64,000 nucleotides of DNA. It comes from CAWJPY01 sp963844865 (GTDB lineage Bacteria; Acidobacteriota; Thermoanaerobaculia; Thermoanaerobaculales; Sulfomarinibacteraceae). A program made the position numbers and the translations under genes. Under the pieces are notes generated by a model. It was not told the origin of the DNA. It ran no database searches and worked only from the letters and a program-made list of their open reading frames with translations. The stretch lies in the NCBI GenBank assembly GCA_963844865.1, contig CAWJPY010000013.1:62001-126000 (forward strand). Direction: 5' to 3'. The number at the start of each line of letters is the position of its first letter. Position 1 is the first letter of the stretch. Shown here piece by piece: positions 51,938 through 62,049 of the stretch.

Positions 51938-52877
51938 GGGACACCTTCTGCGTGGGGGATGCCTGGAGGTGGCCGGCCAGCTCTCGCAGAGCGCGGACGA
52001 ATGAGCTCTGGGGGTAGAGCTCGGCGGTGGGCCTGCGCTGTTTGACGGAGCGGGCCAGCAGGTGGTCATCGGCGAGGTGGGCGAGGCACTCCATGTCGTT
52101 GCCGAAGTACTCGCGACAGGCCAGGCAGATCCCCTCCCCGAGACGCCGGTCCTCGGGATGCTCGTTCCGATTCACGACCAGGGCGGGGCTGAAGCCGGAG
52201 GCTTCCGCGAGGACCGCCGCGCCCGCGATGGGATCGGTCAGCATGACCTGGGTGATGAGGTCCTTGGGGGATCGGATGCCCCGTTGCTCGCGCTCCTTCA
52301 TTACCGCGTTGATGACGGTGCGGACCCGTCGCCTCGGTTCCGCCTTCTTGAGCTTGCGGAAGAATGCGGCCTTGAGGAAGTGGTAGGCGTTCTCCACCGA
52401 GGTGACCTCGGGTGTGACCACGAGGATGCCCCGGTGGGCCGCCAGGAAGAAGTCGAGCACGTTGAACGCGGAGCCGGCACCCAGGTCCACGATCACGTGG
52501 TCCGCGGGGAGCGCGCACATGTGGCGCAGGATCTTCTCCTTTTGCGCGTACTTCGGGTTGGCGATCTCGAGCAGTGCGCGGGCGCCGCTCACCAACCAGA
52601 GGCCGTCGGTGTTGGTGGGCATCATGATCTTCGCCAGGCTCGGAACCCGGCGGGCGACGAAGTCGGAGAGGGTGAGCTTGGGGTTTGCGATACCCAGAAG
52701 CGTATGGAGGTTGGCGCCCCCGAGGTCGGCGTCCACCAGCACCACGCGGCTGCCCGCCTGTGCCAGCAGCACGCCCAGGTTGGCGGCGATCACCGACTTG
52801 CCGACGCCGCCCTTGCCGCCGCCTACAGCCCACACCCTGGGCTGAGCCGGAACCGAGCTGTGTGCAGCGTCGCTCAC
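51927..52877 (-). CDS. MinD/ParA family ATPase (FlhG-like)
   Basis: A 316-residue P-loop ATPase with the deviant Walker A VGGGKGGVGKSVIAANLG, ADLGGANLHTLLG, VIVDLGAGSAFNVLDFFLAA and LVVTPEVTSVENAYHFLKAAFFRK. The last block and the C-terminal region (GICLACREYFGNDMECLAHLADD) are typical of the FlhG-related MinD group that positions polar structures. No MinC, MinE, flagellar or chemotaxis gene is present in the window, so the cargo is unknown. The GTG chosen precedes the conserved start; an in-frame GTG 36 codons upstream is possible. The coding sequence overlaps the HTH gene by 11 bp. Confidence 0.88.
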   Translation of the reverse strand: MSDAAHSSVPAQPRVWAVGGGKGGVGKSVIAANLGVLLAQAGSRVVLVDADLGGANLHTLLGIANPKLTLSDFVARRVPSLAKIMMPTNTDGLWLVSGARALLEIANPKYAQKEKILRHMCALPADHVIVDLGAGSAFNVLDFFLAAHRGILVVTPEVTSVENAYHFLKAAFFRKLKKAEPRRRVRTVINAVMKEREQRGIRSPKDLITQVMLTDPIAGAAVLAEASGFSPALVVNRNEHPEDRRLGEGICLACREYFGNDMECLAHLADDHLLARSVKQRRPTAELYPQSSFVRALRELAGHLQASPTQKVSHGS

Positions 52878-52985
52878 CGAAGTCGATCGCCTCGAATCTC
52901 GCCCCCCGCGGGCGTCGTCGTCGCCACCGGTTGAGTCCTCACGCGGCCCAATCTTATCACTGGCGATGCGGGTGACTGTGGTCAC

Positions 52986-53511
52986 CGGCGGCAAGCGATG
53001 ACCGGCGTTCGAGCTCCGTAGACGGGGTGCGGACGGGGAGTGGTTGTGGGACGCTTGGGTGCACGGATGCTTCGGGAGGTTCGAATCATGGGACGTGGCT
53101 GGGGCGCACGAGGTGGGACGAACGGACACGGCGGCAGCGCGCGACCACGCCCTCTGACGCTGCAGGCCGATGCGCTCGCGGCGCCCATGTTCCGCGAGAC
53201 CTGGAGCGCAGGAGCGCCCCTGGACTGGGCCGACTTCTTGCGTCAATGCGCGCCGCCGTCGCCGCGCCGCCGTCGCCCCGTCGACCACGGGGATCGCGAG
53301 CGCTGAGGCGGGGTCACCCGCGTTCCGCGGTCGTGGGATGAGGTGCGGCGGCGAGACGGTCCTCTCCTGTAGAGACGTCGCTCGAGCCCGTTGGACATGT
53401 GAACCAGCGGTACGGCGGGCACCTGGAGGCCTTCCCTATGCCGCGCCCGGCATTGCTGAGATAGATCAATTATTAAAATATACATTATAGAGATGGAGAG
53501 GGTGTCGCGAA
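52986..53511. other. Gap with small ORF and an AT-rich island
   Basis: The region between the MinD-like gene and kamA-like gene. It contains one possible small gene (53088-53306, listed separately). An unusually AT-rich island (TAGATCAATTATTAAAATAT at about 53462-53481, then ACATTATAG to 53491) stands out against 70 percent GC and may contain promoter or binding sites. No repeat-family members were recognised. Confidence 0.5.
53088..53306 (+). CDS. Possible small protein
   Basis: An open frame of 72 codons preceded by GGGAGG with 8 nt spacing. The product is basic and arginine-rich (MGRGWGARGGTNGHGGSARP, ... PPSPRRRRPVDHGDRER) with a more ordered middle (LTLQADALAAPMFRETWSAG APLDWADFLRQ). 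GC-rich chance ORFs look like this too; only the ribosome-binding site and the middle part argue for a gene. Confidence 0.3.
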   Translation: MGRGWGARGGTNGHGGSARPRPLTLQADALAAPMFRETWSAGAPLDWADFLRQCAPPSPRRRRPVDHGDRER

Positions 53512-53540
53512 TTGCGCATGGGCGGATTCTGTGCTAGCAT
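53512..53540 (+). promoter_or_regulatory. Promoter of the KamA-like gene
   Basis: TTGCGC (53512-53517), 17-bp spacer, TAGCAT (53535-53540), 100 bp before the ATG. Confidence 0.5.
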
Positions 53541-53639
53541 GAGCTGAAAAAAACGGCGTCTCCAGGGACCGTCCGAGGTTCGCGCCGCGAGCATGGCTCT
53601 GGAGGCACGTGTCTCGAGCCGAGAGAAAGGGGGAGACCG

Positions 53640-55004
53640 ATGGCTCAACTCGATCAACCCCGATTCCGGCCGTACGGACGGAAGCATCTCGATAAGCTTC
53701 CACATCTGGAGGGGTTAGCGCGCGATCAACTCATCGCTCTGAAGGCCGTCTCCGCCGTCCTGCCGTTTCGGGTCAACGACTACATCCTCGATGAGCTCAT
53801 CGACTGGGGAAACATACCGGCTGATCCCATCTATCAGCTCACGTTTCCACAGGCGGGCATGCTGGCGCCGAGCGATCTGGTGCGCATGCAGGATCTCGTG
53901 GTGTCGAGGGCGGATGGAGAGCTCGTGAGACGGGCGGCAGGGGACATCCAGATGCGGATGAATCCCCACCCGGCAGGGCAGATGGACCTCAACGTGCCCA
54001 CAGTGGACGGGCAGCCGCTGCCCGGCTGCCAGCACAAGTACCGGGAGACCGTGCTCTACTTCCCGGCCCAGGGGCAGACCTGCCATGCGTACTGCACCTA
54101 CTGCTTCCGCTGGCCGCAGTTCGTGGGCATGGAGAAGCTCAAGTTCGCGAGCCGGGAGATCGACCTTTTGGTCCGCTATCTGCGGGAGCACACCGAGGTG
54201 AGCGACGTCCTGCTCACCGGCGGCGATCCCATGATCATGAGCGCGGGGGTGCTGCGGCGGATCATCGAGCCCCTGATGGGGGAGGGCCTGGAGCACATCA
54301 CCTCCATCCGCATCGGCAGCAAGTCCCTGGCCTACTGGCCCTATCGCTATCTGACCGATCGCGATGCGGACGACGTGCTGCGCCTCTTCGAGGAGGTGCG
54401 GAGGTCCGGACGGCTCCTGGCCTTCCAGGCGCACTTCTCCCATCCCCGCGAGCTCGAGACCTGGCAGGCGCAGCAGGCGCTGGCGCGCATCCTGAGGACC
54501 GGCGCCGTCGTGCGAACCCAGTCGCCGGTGATTCGGCACGTCAACGATGACCCCGACGTGTGGGGCGCGATGTGGAACGAGCAGGTCCGTCTGGGGGCGC
54601 TGCCCTACTACATGTTCGTGGAGCGGGACACCGGCCCCAAGGCCTACTTCGAGGTGCCGCTGGCGCGGGCGCTGCGGATCTTCTCCGGGGCCTACGCCCA
54701 GACCTCGGGGCTCGCCCGCACGGTGCGCGGCCCGTCCATGTCGGCAGCGCCGGGCAAGGTCGTGGTGGCCGGCGTCACCATGATGGGAGACGAGAAGGTC
54801 TTCGCGCTGAAGGTCATCCAGGGTCGCGACCCGCAGTGGGTGAACCGCGTGTTCTTTGCACGCTTCGACTCTCAAGCGGCCTGGTTGACGCAGCTGGAGC
54901 CGGCCGGCGCCGACACCCAGTTCTTCTTCGAGCCCATGATGCGCGCCATGCGCGAGGGCCGCTGGCAGCCGGAGTGGCGGCTGGAGGACGAGCTCACGGC
55001 CTGA
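53640..55004 (+). CDS. KamA-family radical SAM protein (lysine 2,3-aminomutase-like)
   Basis: A 454-residue radical SAM, PLP-type aminomutase relative. The iron-sulfur motif is CHAYCTYCF (C148, C152, C155); LLTGGDPMIM is the SAM-binding block. Upstream residues GCQHKYRETVLYFPAQGQT and the downstream LAFQAHFSHPRELETWQAQQALARI are shared by KamA-like proteins. Compared with lysine 2,3-aminomutase the N terminus is shorter and the usual PLP-lysine block PGGGGK is not seen, so it may be a different aminomutase, or an EpmB relative. GGGGGAG lies 4 nt before the ATG. It stands alone; a terminator follows. Confidence 0.85.
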   Translation: MAQLDQPRFRPYGRKHLDKLPHLEGLARDQLIALKAVSAVLPFRVNDYILDELIDWGNIPADPIYQLTFPQAGMLAPSDLVRMQDLVVSRADGELVRRAAGDIQMRMNPHPAGQMDLNVPTVDGQPLPGCQHKYRETVLYFPAQGQTCHAYCTYCFRWPQFVGMEKLKFASREIDLLVRYLREHTEVSDVLLTGGDPMIMSAGVLRRIIEPLMGEGLEHITSIRIGSKSLAYWPYRYLTDRDADDVLRLFEEVRRSGRLLAFQAHFSHPRELETWQAQQALARILRTGAVVRTQSPVIRHVNDDPDVWGAMWNEQVRLGALPYYMFVERDTGPKAYFEVPLARALRIFSGAYAQTSGLARTVRGPSMSAAPGKVVVAGVTMMGDEKVFALKVIQGRDPQWVNRVFFARFDSQAAWLTQLEPAGADTQFFFEPMMRAMREGRWQPEWRLEDELTA

Positions 55005-55030
55005 GCCGGCCTGCGCCGTCCTACAATGAG

Positions 55031-55056
55031 ACCCCGCATCCGCGGGGTTTCGTTTT
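55031..55056 (+). terminator. Rho-independent terminator after the KamA-like gene
   Basis: CCCCGC, loop ATCC, GCGGGG, then TTTCGTTTT. A TACAAT hexamer (55022-55027) just before it may also be a promoter for the SDR gene. Confidence 0.75.
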
Positions 55057-55093
55057 GCGGCCCTCGAGCGAGGTGGGCGAACGGAGGTGTGGC

Positions 55094-55864
55094 ATGGATC
55101 TGAGCGGTCGTCGAGTTCTGATCACCGGTGCATCGAGCGGTATCGGCAGCGCGTGTGCGCGCGCGTTCGCCGCGAACGGCTGCCACCTCCTCCTGGTGGC
55201 GCGGCGGATGGAGCGGCTGCGGGAGCTGGGGGATGAGCTCGAGGCGGCGCACGCCGTCGAGGTCCGGGCGGATGCGCTGGATGTTCGTGATCGGGGCGCC
55301 GTGACGGCCTGGGCCGACGGCCTGACCGGGGCCTGGCGCGAGCTCGACGTGCTCGTCAACAACGCCGGACTGGCCCGCGGCCTGGCACCGCTGCAGGAAG
55401 GCGACGTCGACGACTGGGAGGAGATGATCGACACCAACGTCAAGGGCCTGCTGTACGTGACGCGGGCGGTGCTCCCGTGGATGGTCTCCCGCGGCCGTGG
55501 TCACGTCGTCACCATCGGTTCCATCGCCGGGCACGAGGCGTACGCCGGCGGCAACGTGTACTGTGCCACCAAGCACGCGGTGGCGGGTCTCAACCGCGCC
55601 CTGGCCATCGACCTCCTGGGGACCGGCGTGCGCGCCTCGTCGGTGGACCCCGGCCTGGTGGAAACCGAGTTCTCCAACGTGCGCTTCCACGGGGACGAGG
55701 TCCGTGCGGAGGCCGTCTATGAGGGCCTGGAGCCGCTCACCGGGGAGGACGTGGCGGAGGCTGTCCTGTTCTGCGCCACGCGTCCCGAGCACGCCAACGT
55801 GCGCGAGCTCGTCCTGCTGCCGAGCGCCCAGGCCGGGTCGGTCCACGTCCACCGCGAGCCGTGA
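55094..55864 (+). CDS. Short-chain dehydrogenase/reductase (YdfG-like)
   Basis: A 256-residue NAD(P)-dependent oxidoreductase of the classical SDR type: TGASSGIG (11-18), VLVNNAG, and the catalytic S143, Y156, K160 (YCATK). VARRMERL after the second strand (arginines) favours NADPH. SSVDPGLVETEFSNVRFHGD and the C-terminal VLLPSAQAGSVHVHRE are like YdfG (3-hydroxypropionate or L-allo-threonine dehydrogenase) family members. GGAGG lies 6 nt before the ATG. The stop overlaps the following patatin gene by four bases. Confidence 0.93.
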   Translation: MDLSGRRVLITGASSGIGSACARAFAANGCHLLLVARRMERLRELGDELEAAHAVEVRADALDVRDRGAVTAWADGLTGAWRELDVLVNNAGLARGLAPLQEGDVDDWEEMIDTNVKGLLYVTRAVLPWMVSRGRGHVVTIGSIAGHEAYAGGNVYCATKHAVAGLNRALAIDLLGTGVRASSVDPGLVETEFSNVRFHGDEVRAEAVYEGLEPLTGEDVAEAVLFCATRPEHANVRELVLLPSAQAGSVHVHREP

Positions 55865-56712
55865 CGAAGGACGGAGCCCGCCGGGCCCTGCTCATGGGCT
55901 CGGGCGCCAACCGCGGCGCCTACTACACCGGCCTCGGGAGGGCCCTGGCGTCCGCGGACATTCGCTTCGCGCTCCTGGCCGGGGTATCCGCGGGCGGCTT
56001 CTCGGCGGCCTGGCTGGCCGCGGATCAGGCCGAGGACATGGTGCGGTGCTGGCGGATGGCCTGCCGTTGGCGGGTGGCGCCGCACCCCCTGCTGGCTCGC
56101 GGGCGCCTCCGCACGGTGGATGAGCTGATCGCCAGCACCACCTTCCAGGTCATGGACGTGGAGGCGGCCCGGGTCGCGCCCGTCGAGGTGCGGGTGGCTG
56201 CGGCGCGGGTGCTGTCCTGGCCCCTGCTCGGCCCGCCCCGCACCGAGCTACGCGTCTTCTCCAACCGCGAGGCCCGAGACCGCGCGCACTTTCAGGAGAT
56301 GGTGCGGGCCGGCGGCTTCATGCCTTTCGTCAACGGTCTGCGCGCTGCCGTCGTCATCGACGGCGAGCGCTACCTGGACGGCGGCCTCGTGGCGCGCGTC
56401 CCCCTGTCCATGATCCCCGAAGGCAGCTTCGACGAGATCTGGGTGAGCGCCTGCTCTCCCCATGGGGAGGCCGAGCTGTACCCCCAGCTCGCGACCTGGA
56501 ACCGCCCTGAGCGCCTGGTGGTGCTGACACCCTCCGAGCGCCTCCCCGTGGGGCGCTTCACCATGAAGTGGAGCCTGCTGGAGGAGGCCTTCCGGCTCGG
56601 CGAGCGGGACTTTGCCCGCGCGGCCGAGCTCGCCGCCGTCACGTCGGACCACGTGGTCGTCGGTCGCCGCGCTGACCGCTACCGTGGGGCCCTGGACAGG
56701 GCCGCTGGGTGA
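55861..56712 (+). CDS. Patatin-like phospholipase
   Basis: A 283-residue lipolytic enzyme: the oxyanion loop GSGANRGAYYTG, the nucleophile GVSAGG (S43) and the catalytic aspartate DGG (D173). Cytosolic; no signal peptide. The catalytic dyad is intact. GTG start overlaps the SDR stop (GTGA), so the reductase and the phospholipase are made together. Possible role in lipid turnover (inference). Confidence 0.9.
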   Translation: MTKDGARRALLMGSGANRGAYYTGLGRALASADIRFALLAGVSAGGFSAAWLAADQAEDMVRCWRMACRWRVAPHPLLARGRLRTVDELIASTTFQVMDVEAARVAPVEVRVAAARVLSWPLLGPPRTELRVFSNREARDRAHFQEMVRAGGFMPFVNGLRAAVVIDGERYLDGGLVARVPLSMIPEGSFDEIWVSACSPHGEAELYPQLATWNRPERLVVLTPSERLPVGRFTMKWSLLEEAFRLGERDFARAAELAAVTSDHVVVGRRADRYRGALDRAAG

Positions 56713-57236
56713 GAGCAGAGGCGAGACGGAGACGGCCGGCCGTGCGGTGACGCGCGGGGTGGCCACGCGGAGACGGGTCCAGCGACCGCGGCAGTGATCA
56801 GGAGCAGCGGCAGCGATCGGCGATGCTCGACTCCGGGAGCACCAGAGAGGGTGCTGGCACGCCGGCGACGCACGTTGCGACGTCAAAACCGGTGCCAGGC
56901 ACCCCGTCTAGATTTGACAGTACGCACATCGCTTCATCCGAAAGGGTGCCTGGCACCGCTTCTGGCGTATCCGAAGCGAGCGACACCGCAACGCGCCGCC
57001 TCTTTCGACGCGTTCCCCGCGGTTGCCACCCCAGACCACGCCGAAGCTGCAAGCGGAGCCGGGTCACCAGTGGCACGCCCGAGGGGCGGGCCGTTCTCCC
57101 ACAGTCAGCCGGTCCGCGCGAGCGAGTGGCCGCCGCCGTTCACCGCCGCGGATCGCGGATCACAGACACGGACGCGGGGCGGAGCCGCCGAGCGATGCCA
57201 CCGAGCGCTGTCACCCCGCAGGGTGTCTCTGGAGTG
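56713..57236 (+). repeat. Tract, BIME-like element and composite repeat
   Basis: 56780-56822: GCGACCGCGGCAGTGATCAGG tract. 56879-56960: BIME-like element, nearly the same as 42222-42305 (GGTGCCAGGCACC at 56891-56903, GGTGCCTGGCACC at 56945-56957). 56960-57110: composite element (CAACGCGCCGCC, CGCGGTTGCCACCCC, AAGCTGCAAGCGGAGCC, GGTCACCAGTGGCACGCC), matching 37.33-37.42 kb inverted. 57120-57225: GCGGATCGCGGATCACAGAC / GCCGAGCGATGCCACCGAGC tract. No gene is supported. Confidence 0.8.
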
Positions 57237-57779
57237 TCAGCTGGCGGGCAGACCCTCCACCAGGGTCACCTTGTAGCGATCGTGGGGGAAGGGGTGGATG
57301 TCGGGCATGGCCGCGAAGAGCCACCCGGTGTAGGGGTCCTTGCCGTTCTCGGTGACCACCACGCTGGCCGCTGGGTTGTTGGGCTCATCCGAGCGGGAGG
57401 TGATGCCGCTGGGGTCCATCACGAAGTCGGGGATGAAGGCCTTGGCGGTGAGACTCAGCCCGCTGTCGCCGAGGGCTTCGGTCTGGCCGAGGGGGACATC
57501 GAACTCCTGGGCCGCGCCGGAGGTGGTGTCCACGACCCGGACCTTGATGCCGCGCCAGGCGTCGCGCACGGCCTCGGAGAGATGGACCTGGGTGTTGAGG
57601 CTGCTCTCGTGCTGTGCCTGGCCGGGAGCCATGACGCCGGCATGTGCGTCGTCGGCGGGCATCATGGAGTGGGCAGGCGCCGGCGTGGGCTCGCCGGCAA
57701 CGGCGGCGGGGGTCGCCTTGTCTTTCGAACCGCACCCGATCAGGGCGAGTGCGAGCAGGGGCAGAATGAAACGTCGCAT
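57237..57779 (-). CDS. Lipoprotein, DUF2155-like
   Basis: A 180-residue lipoprotein: signal MRRFILPLLALALIGCGSK with the lipobox LIGC. The mature part has a methionine/histidine-rich linker (HSMMPADDAHAGVM), then a beta-rich domain (GIKVRVVDTTSGAAQEFDVP, SLTAKAFIPDFVMDP, ASVVVTENGKDPYTGWLFAAMPDIHPFPHDRYKVTLV). GWLFAAMPDIHPF recalls the GWMFASSP motif of DUF2155, a family without known function. The ATG is preceded by GGAGG at 4 nt. It is divergent from the AGCS symporter (110 bp). Confidence 0.75.
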   Translation of the reverse strand: MRRFILPLLALALIGCGSKDKATPAAVAGEPTPAPAHSMMPADDAHAGVMAPGQAQHESSLNTQVHLSEAVRDAWRGIKVRVVDTTSGAAQEFDVPLGQTEALGDSGLSLTAKAFIPDFVMDPSGITSRSDEPNNPAASVVVTENGKDPYTGWLFAAMPDIHPFPHDRYKVTLVEGLPAS

Positions 57780-57889
57780 GCGTCCTCCAGGCTCGGGATT
57801 ATAGCCGCATTCGTTCACAGCGGACGTCGTCCGGGTTAGCATGAGTGAGCTCGCGCCGCCTGCCGGCAGTCATCCAGGAGGAATCGAGG

Positions 57890-59647
<1,758 letters not shown>

Positions 59648-59786
59648 GATCAGCGGCCGCAGGCGGCGGCCGCGACGGTGACCAGCGGGCGCGGCCGGCG
59701 GCAGTCACACCGGCGACCGCATGTCTCACGTGGTGGCGATGAGCCGCGCCGCACGGCCGAGCTGGCCGGGGTGGCCTCGGGCCGGT
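59648..59786. repeat. Degenerate tract between convergent genes
   Basis: Contains GCGGCCGCAGGCGGCGGCCG and CCAGCGGGCGCGGCCGGCGG; degenerate, GC-rich, with no clear terminator. Confidence 0.4.
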
Positions 59787-60536
59787 CTACGCGGGCTCTC
59801 CAGGGACCTGCAAGACCAGGCACACGTATCCGTAATCGTCGCCGCAGGCCTCGTAGATCGCCCGCTCCAGCCGGATGGCGGCGTACATCCCAAGCTCCCC
59901 GCGCCGTGAGATCGCGTCGCGCAGCGGAGCTTCGATGCCGGCGTAGTACGCGTGCCAGTCCTCATCCGGCAGGCGGAACGAGCCGAGCAGTCTGAAGCCC
60001 ACGCTCCGCGCCTGATCGATGCGAGTCGCCGCCTCGCTCATGTCGGGGTACTCGCAGGCGAAGAACTCACGCGCGCGCTCGGCCGGCCTGGCGGCGAACC
60101 AGACGAGCTCGGTCACCACCAGGCAGCCGGCGGGCCGCAGCAGTGGCCGCCACCTCCGCAAGGCGTTCTCGAAGCCGATCGAGTACGCGCTGCCCTCGGC
60201 CCAGATCAGATCGAAGCCGGTTCCGAGAGAGGCGGCGTCCCCCATGTCGGCAACGACCGTCGTGATGCGGTCTGCGAGACCGAGATCCTCGGCCCGTGCT
60301 CGCAGCGTCGCGAGAAAGGGTGGATGGATGTCGACCGCCGTCACGTGAGCGCCGGTGTCCTCGGCGAGCACGATGGTCGAGCCGCCGGTGCCGCAGCCCA
60401 GATCGAGCACGCGCTCGAGCCGCAGCGAGTCGGGCAGCAAGCGCAACGCACGGCGCGTGGTCTCGAGGCTGCCCGGACCCTGCCGAGGTGTGTCCTCGAA
60501 CAGCTCGTAGAGCAGCGTCAGGTCGTCGGCCTCCAC
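59787..60536 (-). CDS. Class I SAM methyltransferase (UbiE-like)
   Basis: A 249-residue methyltransferase: RVLDLGCGTGGSTIVLAEDT (motif I), VTAVDIHPPFLATLRARAE and VVADMGDAASL. The segment DLIWAEGSAYSIGFENALRRWRPLLRPAGCLVVTELVWF follows. It resembles a small-molecule methyltransferase of the Trm/UbiE type; substrate unknown. GGAG lies 7 nt before the GTG start. It converges on the AGCS symporter across a repeat tract. Confidence 0.85.
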   Translation of the reverse strand: MEADDLTLLYELFEDTPRQGPGSLETTRRALRLLPDSLRLERVLDLGCGTGGSTIVLAEDTGAHVTAVDIHPPFLATLRARAEDLGLADRITTVVADMGDAASLGTGFDLIWAEGSAYSIGFENALRRWRPLLRPAGCLVVTELVWFAARPAERAREFFACEYPDMSEAATRIDQARSVGFRLLGSFRLPDEDWHAYYAGIEAPLRDAISRRGELGMYAAIRLERAIYEACGDDYGYVCLVLQVPGEPA

Positions 60537-60689
60537 CGGGTCACTCCGATGGCACGATCACAGCCGGGCTTGCGGGACCGTCGCCCAGTCTACCCAATGT
60601 TCGTGTCGGGCCGCGCTCCGGGGGGAGGCGCGTCGGCCTCGAACGCGTTGTGAGGCGTCTGACGATGGCCTCTGGCCCTGTCGTCGGAG

Positions 60690-61511
60690 CTAGCGCTGGC
60701 ACCGGAGGCACCATACCGTGGAGCGCCCTGCGAGGCGAGTGGTCCGCAACGTGCCGCCGCAGCGTGGACAGCGAGCGCCGGCGTGGCCGTAGACCTGGAG
60801 GCGCACGGCGAAAGCGCCGGGATCCCCCCCCGGTCCTGCGAAGTCACGGATGGTGGTGCCGCCCTGGTCGATCGCCTCCTCCAGCACCTCCTGCACGGCG
60901 AGGACCAGACGCCGCAGCCGTGCCGGGGAGGTCCTGCATCCCGCCCGGCCCGGTCGGACCCCCGCCCGCCACAGCGCCTCCGTGGCGTAGATGTTGCCCA
61001 CCCCGGCGACGAGGCGTTGATCCATCAGCAGTGCCTTGAGGGGCGCTCTGCGAGCGTGGAGCAGGGGAGGCAAGAGCCGCGGCGCGGTGGGATCGAGGGG
61101 CTCGAGGCCAAGGGCCGCGAGGGACGGGTCCACGGCCTCCTGGCCGGGGGCCAGCCACACCGCGAGGCCGAACCGGCGCGGGTCCACGAAGCGCAGCTCG
61201 CGGCCGTCGTCCAGGGAGACCACGAGGTGGGTGTGGCGGGGGCGCTCGCTGCCGGCGTCGGCCACCAGGAGGCGGCCGGTCATGCCCAGGTGCACGAGGA
61301 GGCTGCCCGATGGATCGGTGTCGAGCAGCAGGAACTTCCCGCGGCGGCGGGGGGCGAGCAGGGTGCGGCCGGGCAACCGCGCCTGCAGGACCGGCACGTC
61401 CAGGGGCCGGCGGAGGGCGAGACCCGTTCCCTCCACGGCCACGATCCGCCGTCTCGCCAGGCTGTGGGCGAGGGCGCGGCGAACGGTCTCGACCTCGGGA
61501 AGCTCGGGCAT
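60690..61511 (-). CDS. mutM: Formamidopyrimidine-DNA glycosylase
   Basis: A 273-residue repair enzyme removing 8-oxoguanine and Fapy lesions: MPELPEVETVRRAL (P2, E3), K59 (RRRGKFLLL), VHLGMTGRL, GVGNIYATEALWRAGV, TTIRDFAGPGG and the zinc finger C248, C251, C268, C271 with the phosphate-binding arginine of GRSTVWC. Standard length. It differs from the more diverged copy at 35.3 kb. The gene is followed 25 bp upstream by a small unknown gene on the same strand. Confidence 0.96.
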   Translation of the reverse strand: MPELPEVETVRRALAHSLARRRIVAVEGTGLALRRPLDVPVLQARLPGRTLLAPRRRGKFLLLDTDPSGSLLVHLGMTGRLLVADAGSERPRHTHLVVSLDDGRELRFVDPRRFGLAVWLAPGQEAVDPSLAALGLEPLDPTAPRLLPPLLHARRAPLKALLMDQRLVAGVGNIYATEALWRAGVRPGRAGCRTSPARLRRLVLAVQEVLEEAIDQGGTTIRDFAGPGGDPGAFAVRLQVYGHAGARCPRCGGTLRTTRLAGRSTVWCLRCQR

Positions 61512-61536
61512 GGTTGTCTTTCCTGAAAAGCTGTGG

Positions 61537-62049
61537 TCAGTCGGCCGCGAACACCGCCTTGAGCATGCGCAGCAGGTCCTGCTGGGTGAAGGGCACCAGG
61601 GGGCCACCCAGGCTGTCCACGGAGCGGTACCCCCAGCGCGCGCCGCTGTCGGCGCGGTCCGGGATCAGGTAGAGCACCTTCTCCACCATGAACGGGATGG
61701 GGCGGGAGGCGAAGACCTCGATCTGGCCCAGGGCGGACAGCAGGGCCTTGGCGGTGGGGTCGAAGAGCAGGGTGTCCTCGCCGCGGGTGATGCGCAGGCG
61801 CTGGTCCCGGATCTCCAGGGAGCGGTCAGGGTAGCCGGGCGCCGTGAACATCTCCACCTCGTCCTCCAGGTGCATCTCCAGCTCGGGGATCTGGTCCACG
61901 ATCTTCTGCACCTGGGCGACGAGGCGCTGCACGGCGAGCTCGTAGCGCCGGGCCATGAGCTCGAAGCGCTGATCCTCCGCGGTGGCCTCCTCGCGGCCCA
62001 GGTTCTGGATGGCGGCGCGCAGACCGGCGACGGTGAGGTCGTCTGCCAT
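61537..62049 (-). CDS. Conserved-looking protein of unknown function, upstream of mutM
   Basis: A 170-residue cytosolic protein. N-terminal helices (LRAAIQNLGREEATAEDQRFELMARRYELAVQRLVAQVQKIVDQI), then a mixed alpha/beta part (ELEMHLEDEVEMFTAPGYPDR, SLEIRDQRLRITRGEDTLLFDPTAKALLSALG, VFASRPIPFMVEKVLYLIPD). No family was recognised. The ATG has GAGGAG 6 nt upstream. It lies 25 bp before mutM on the same strand, so it is probably co-transcribed. Confidence 0.6.
   Translation of the reverse strand: MADDLTVAGLRAAIQNLGREEATAEDQRFELMARRYELAVQRLVAQVQKIVDQIPELEMHLEDEVEMFTAPGYPDRSLEIRDQRLRITRGEDTLLFDPTAKALLSALGQIEVFASRPIPFMVEKVLYLIPDRADSGARWGYRSVDSLGGPLVPFTQQDLLRMLKAVFAAD

Noticed and set aside
53074..53090. 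GGTTCGAATC, the classic T-loop string of tRNA genes
   Set aside because: The flanking five bases cannot form a T-stem and no acceptor, D or anticodon arm is in reach; it is in a small-ORF leader.
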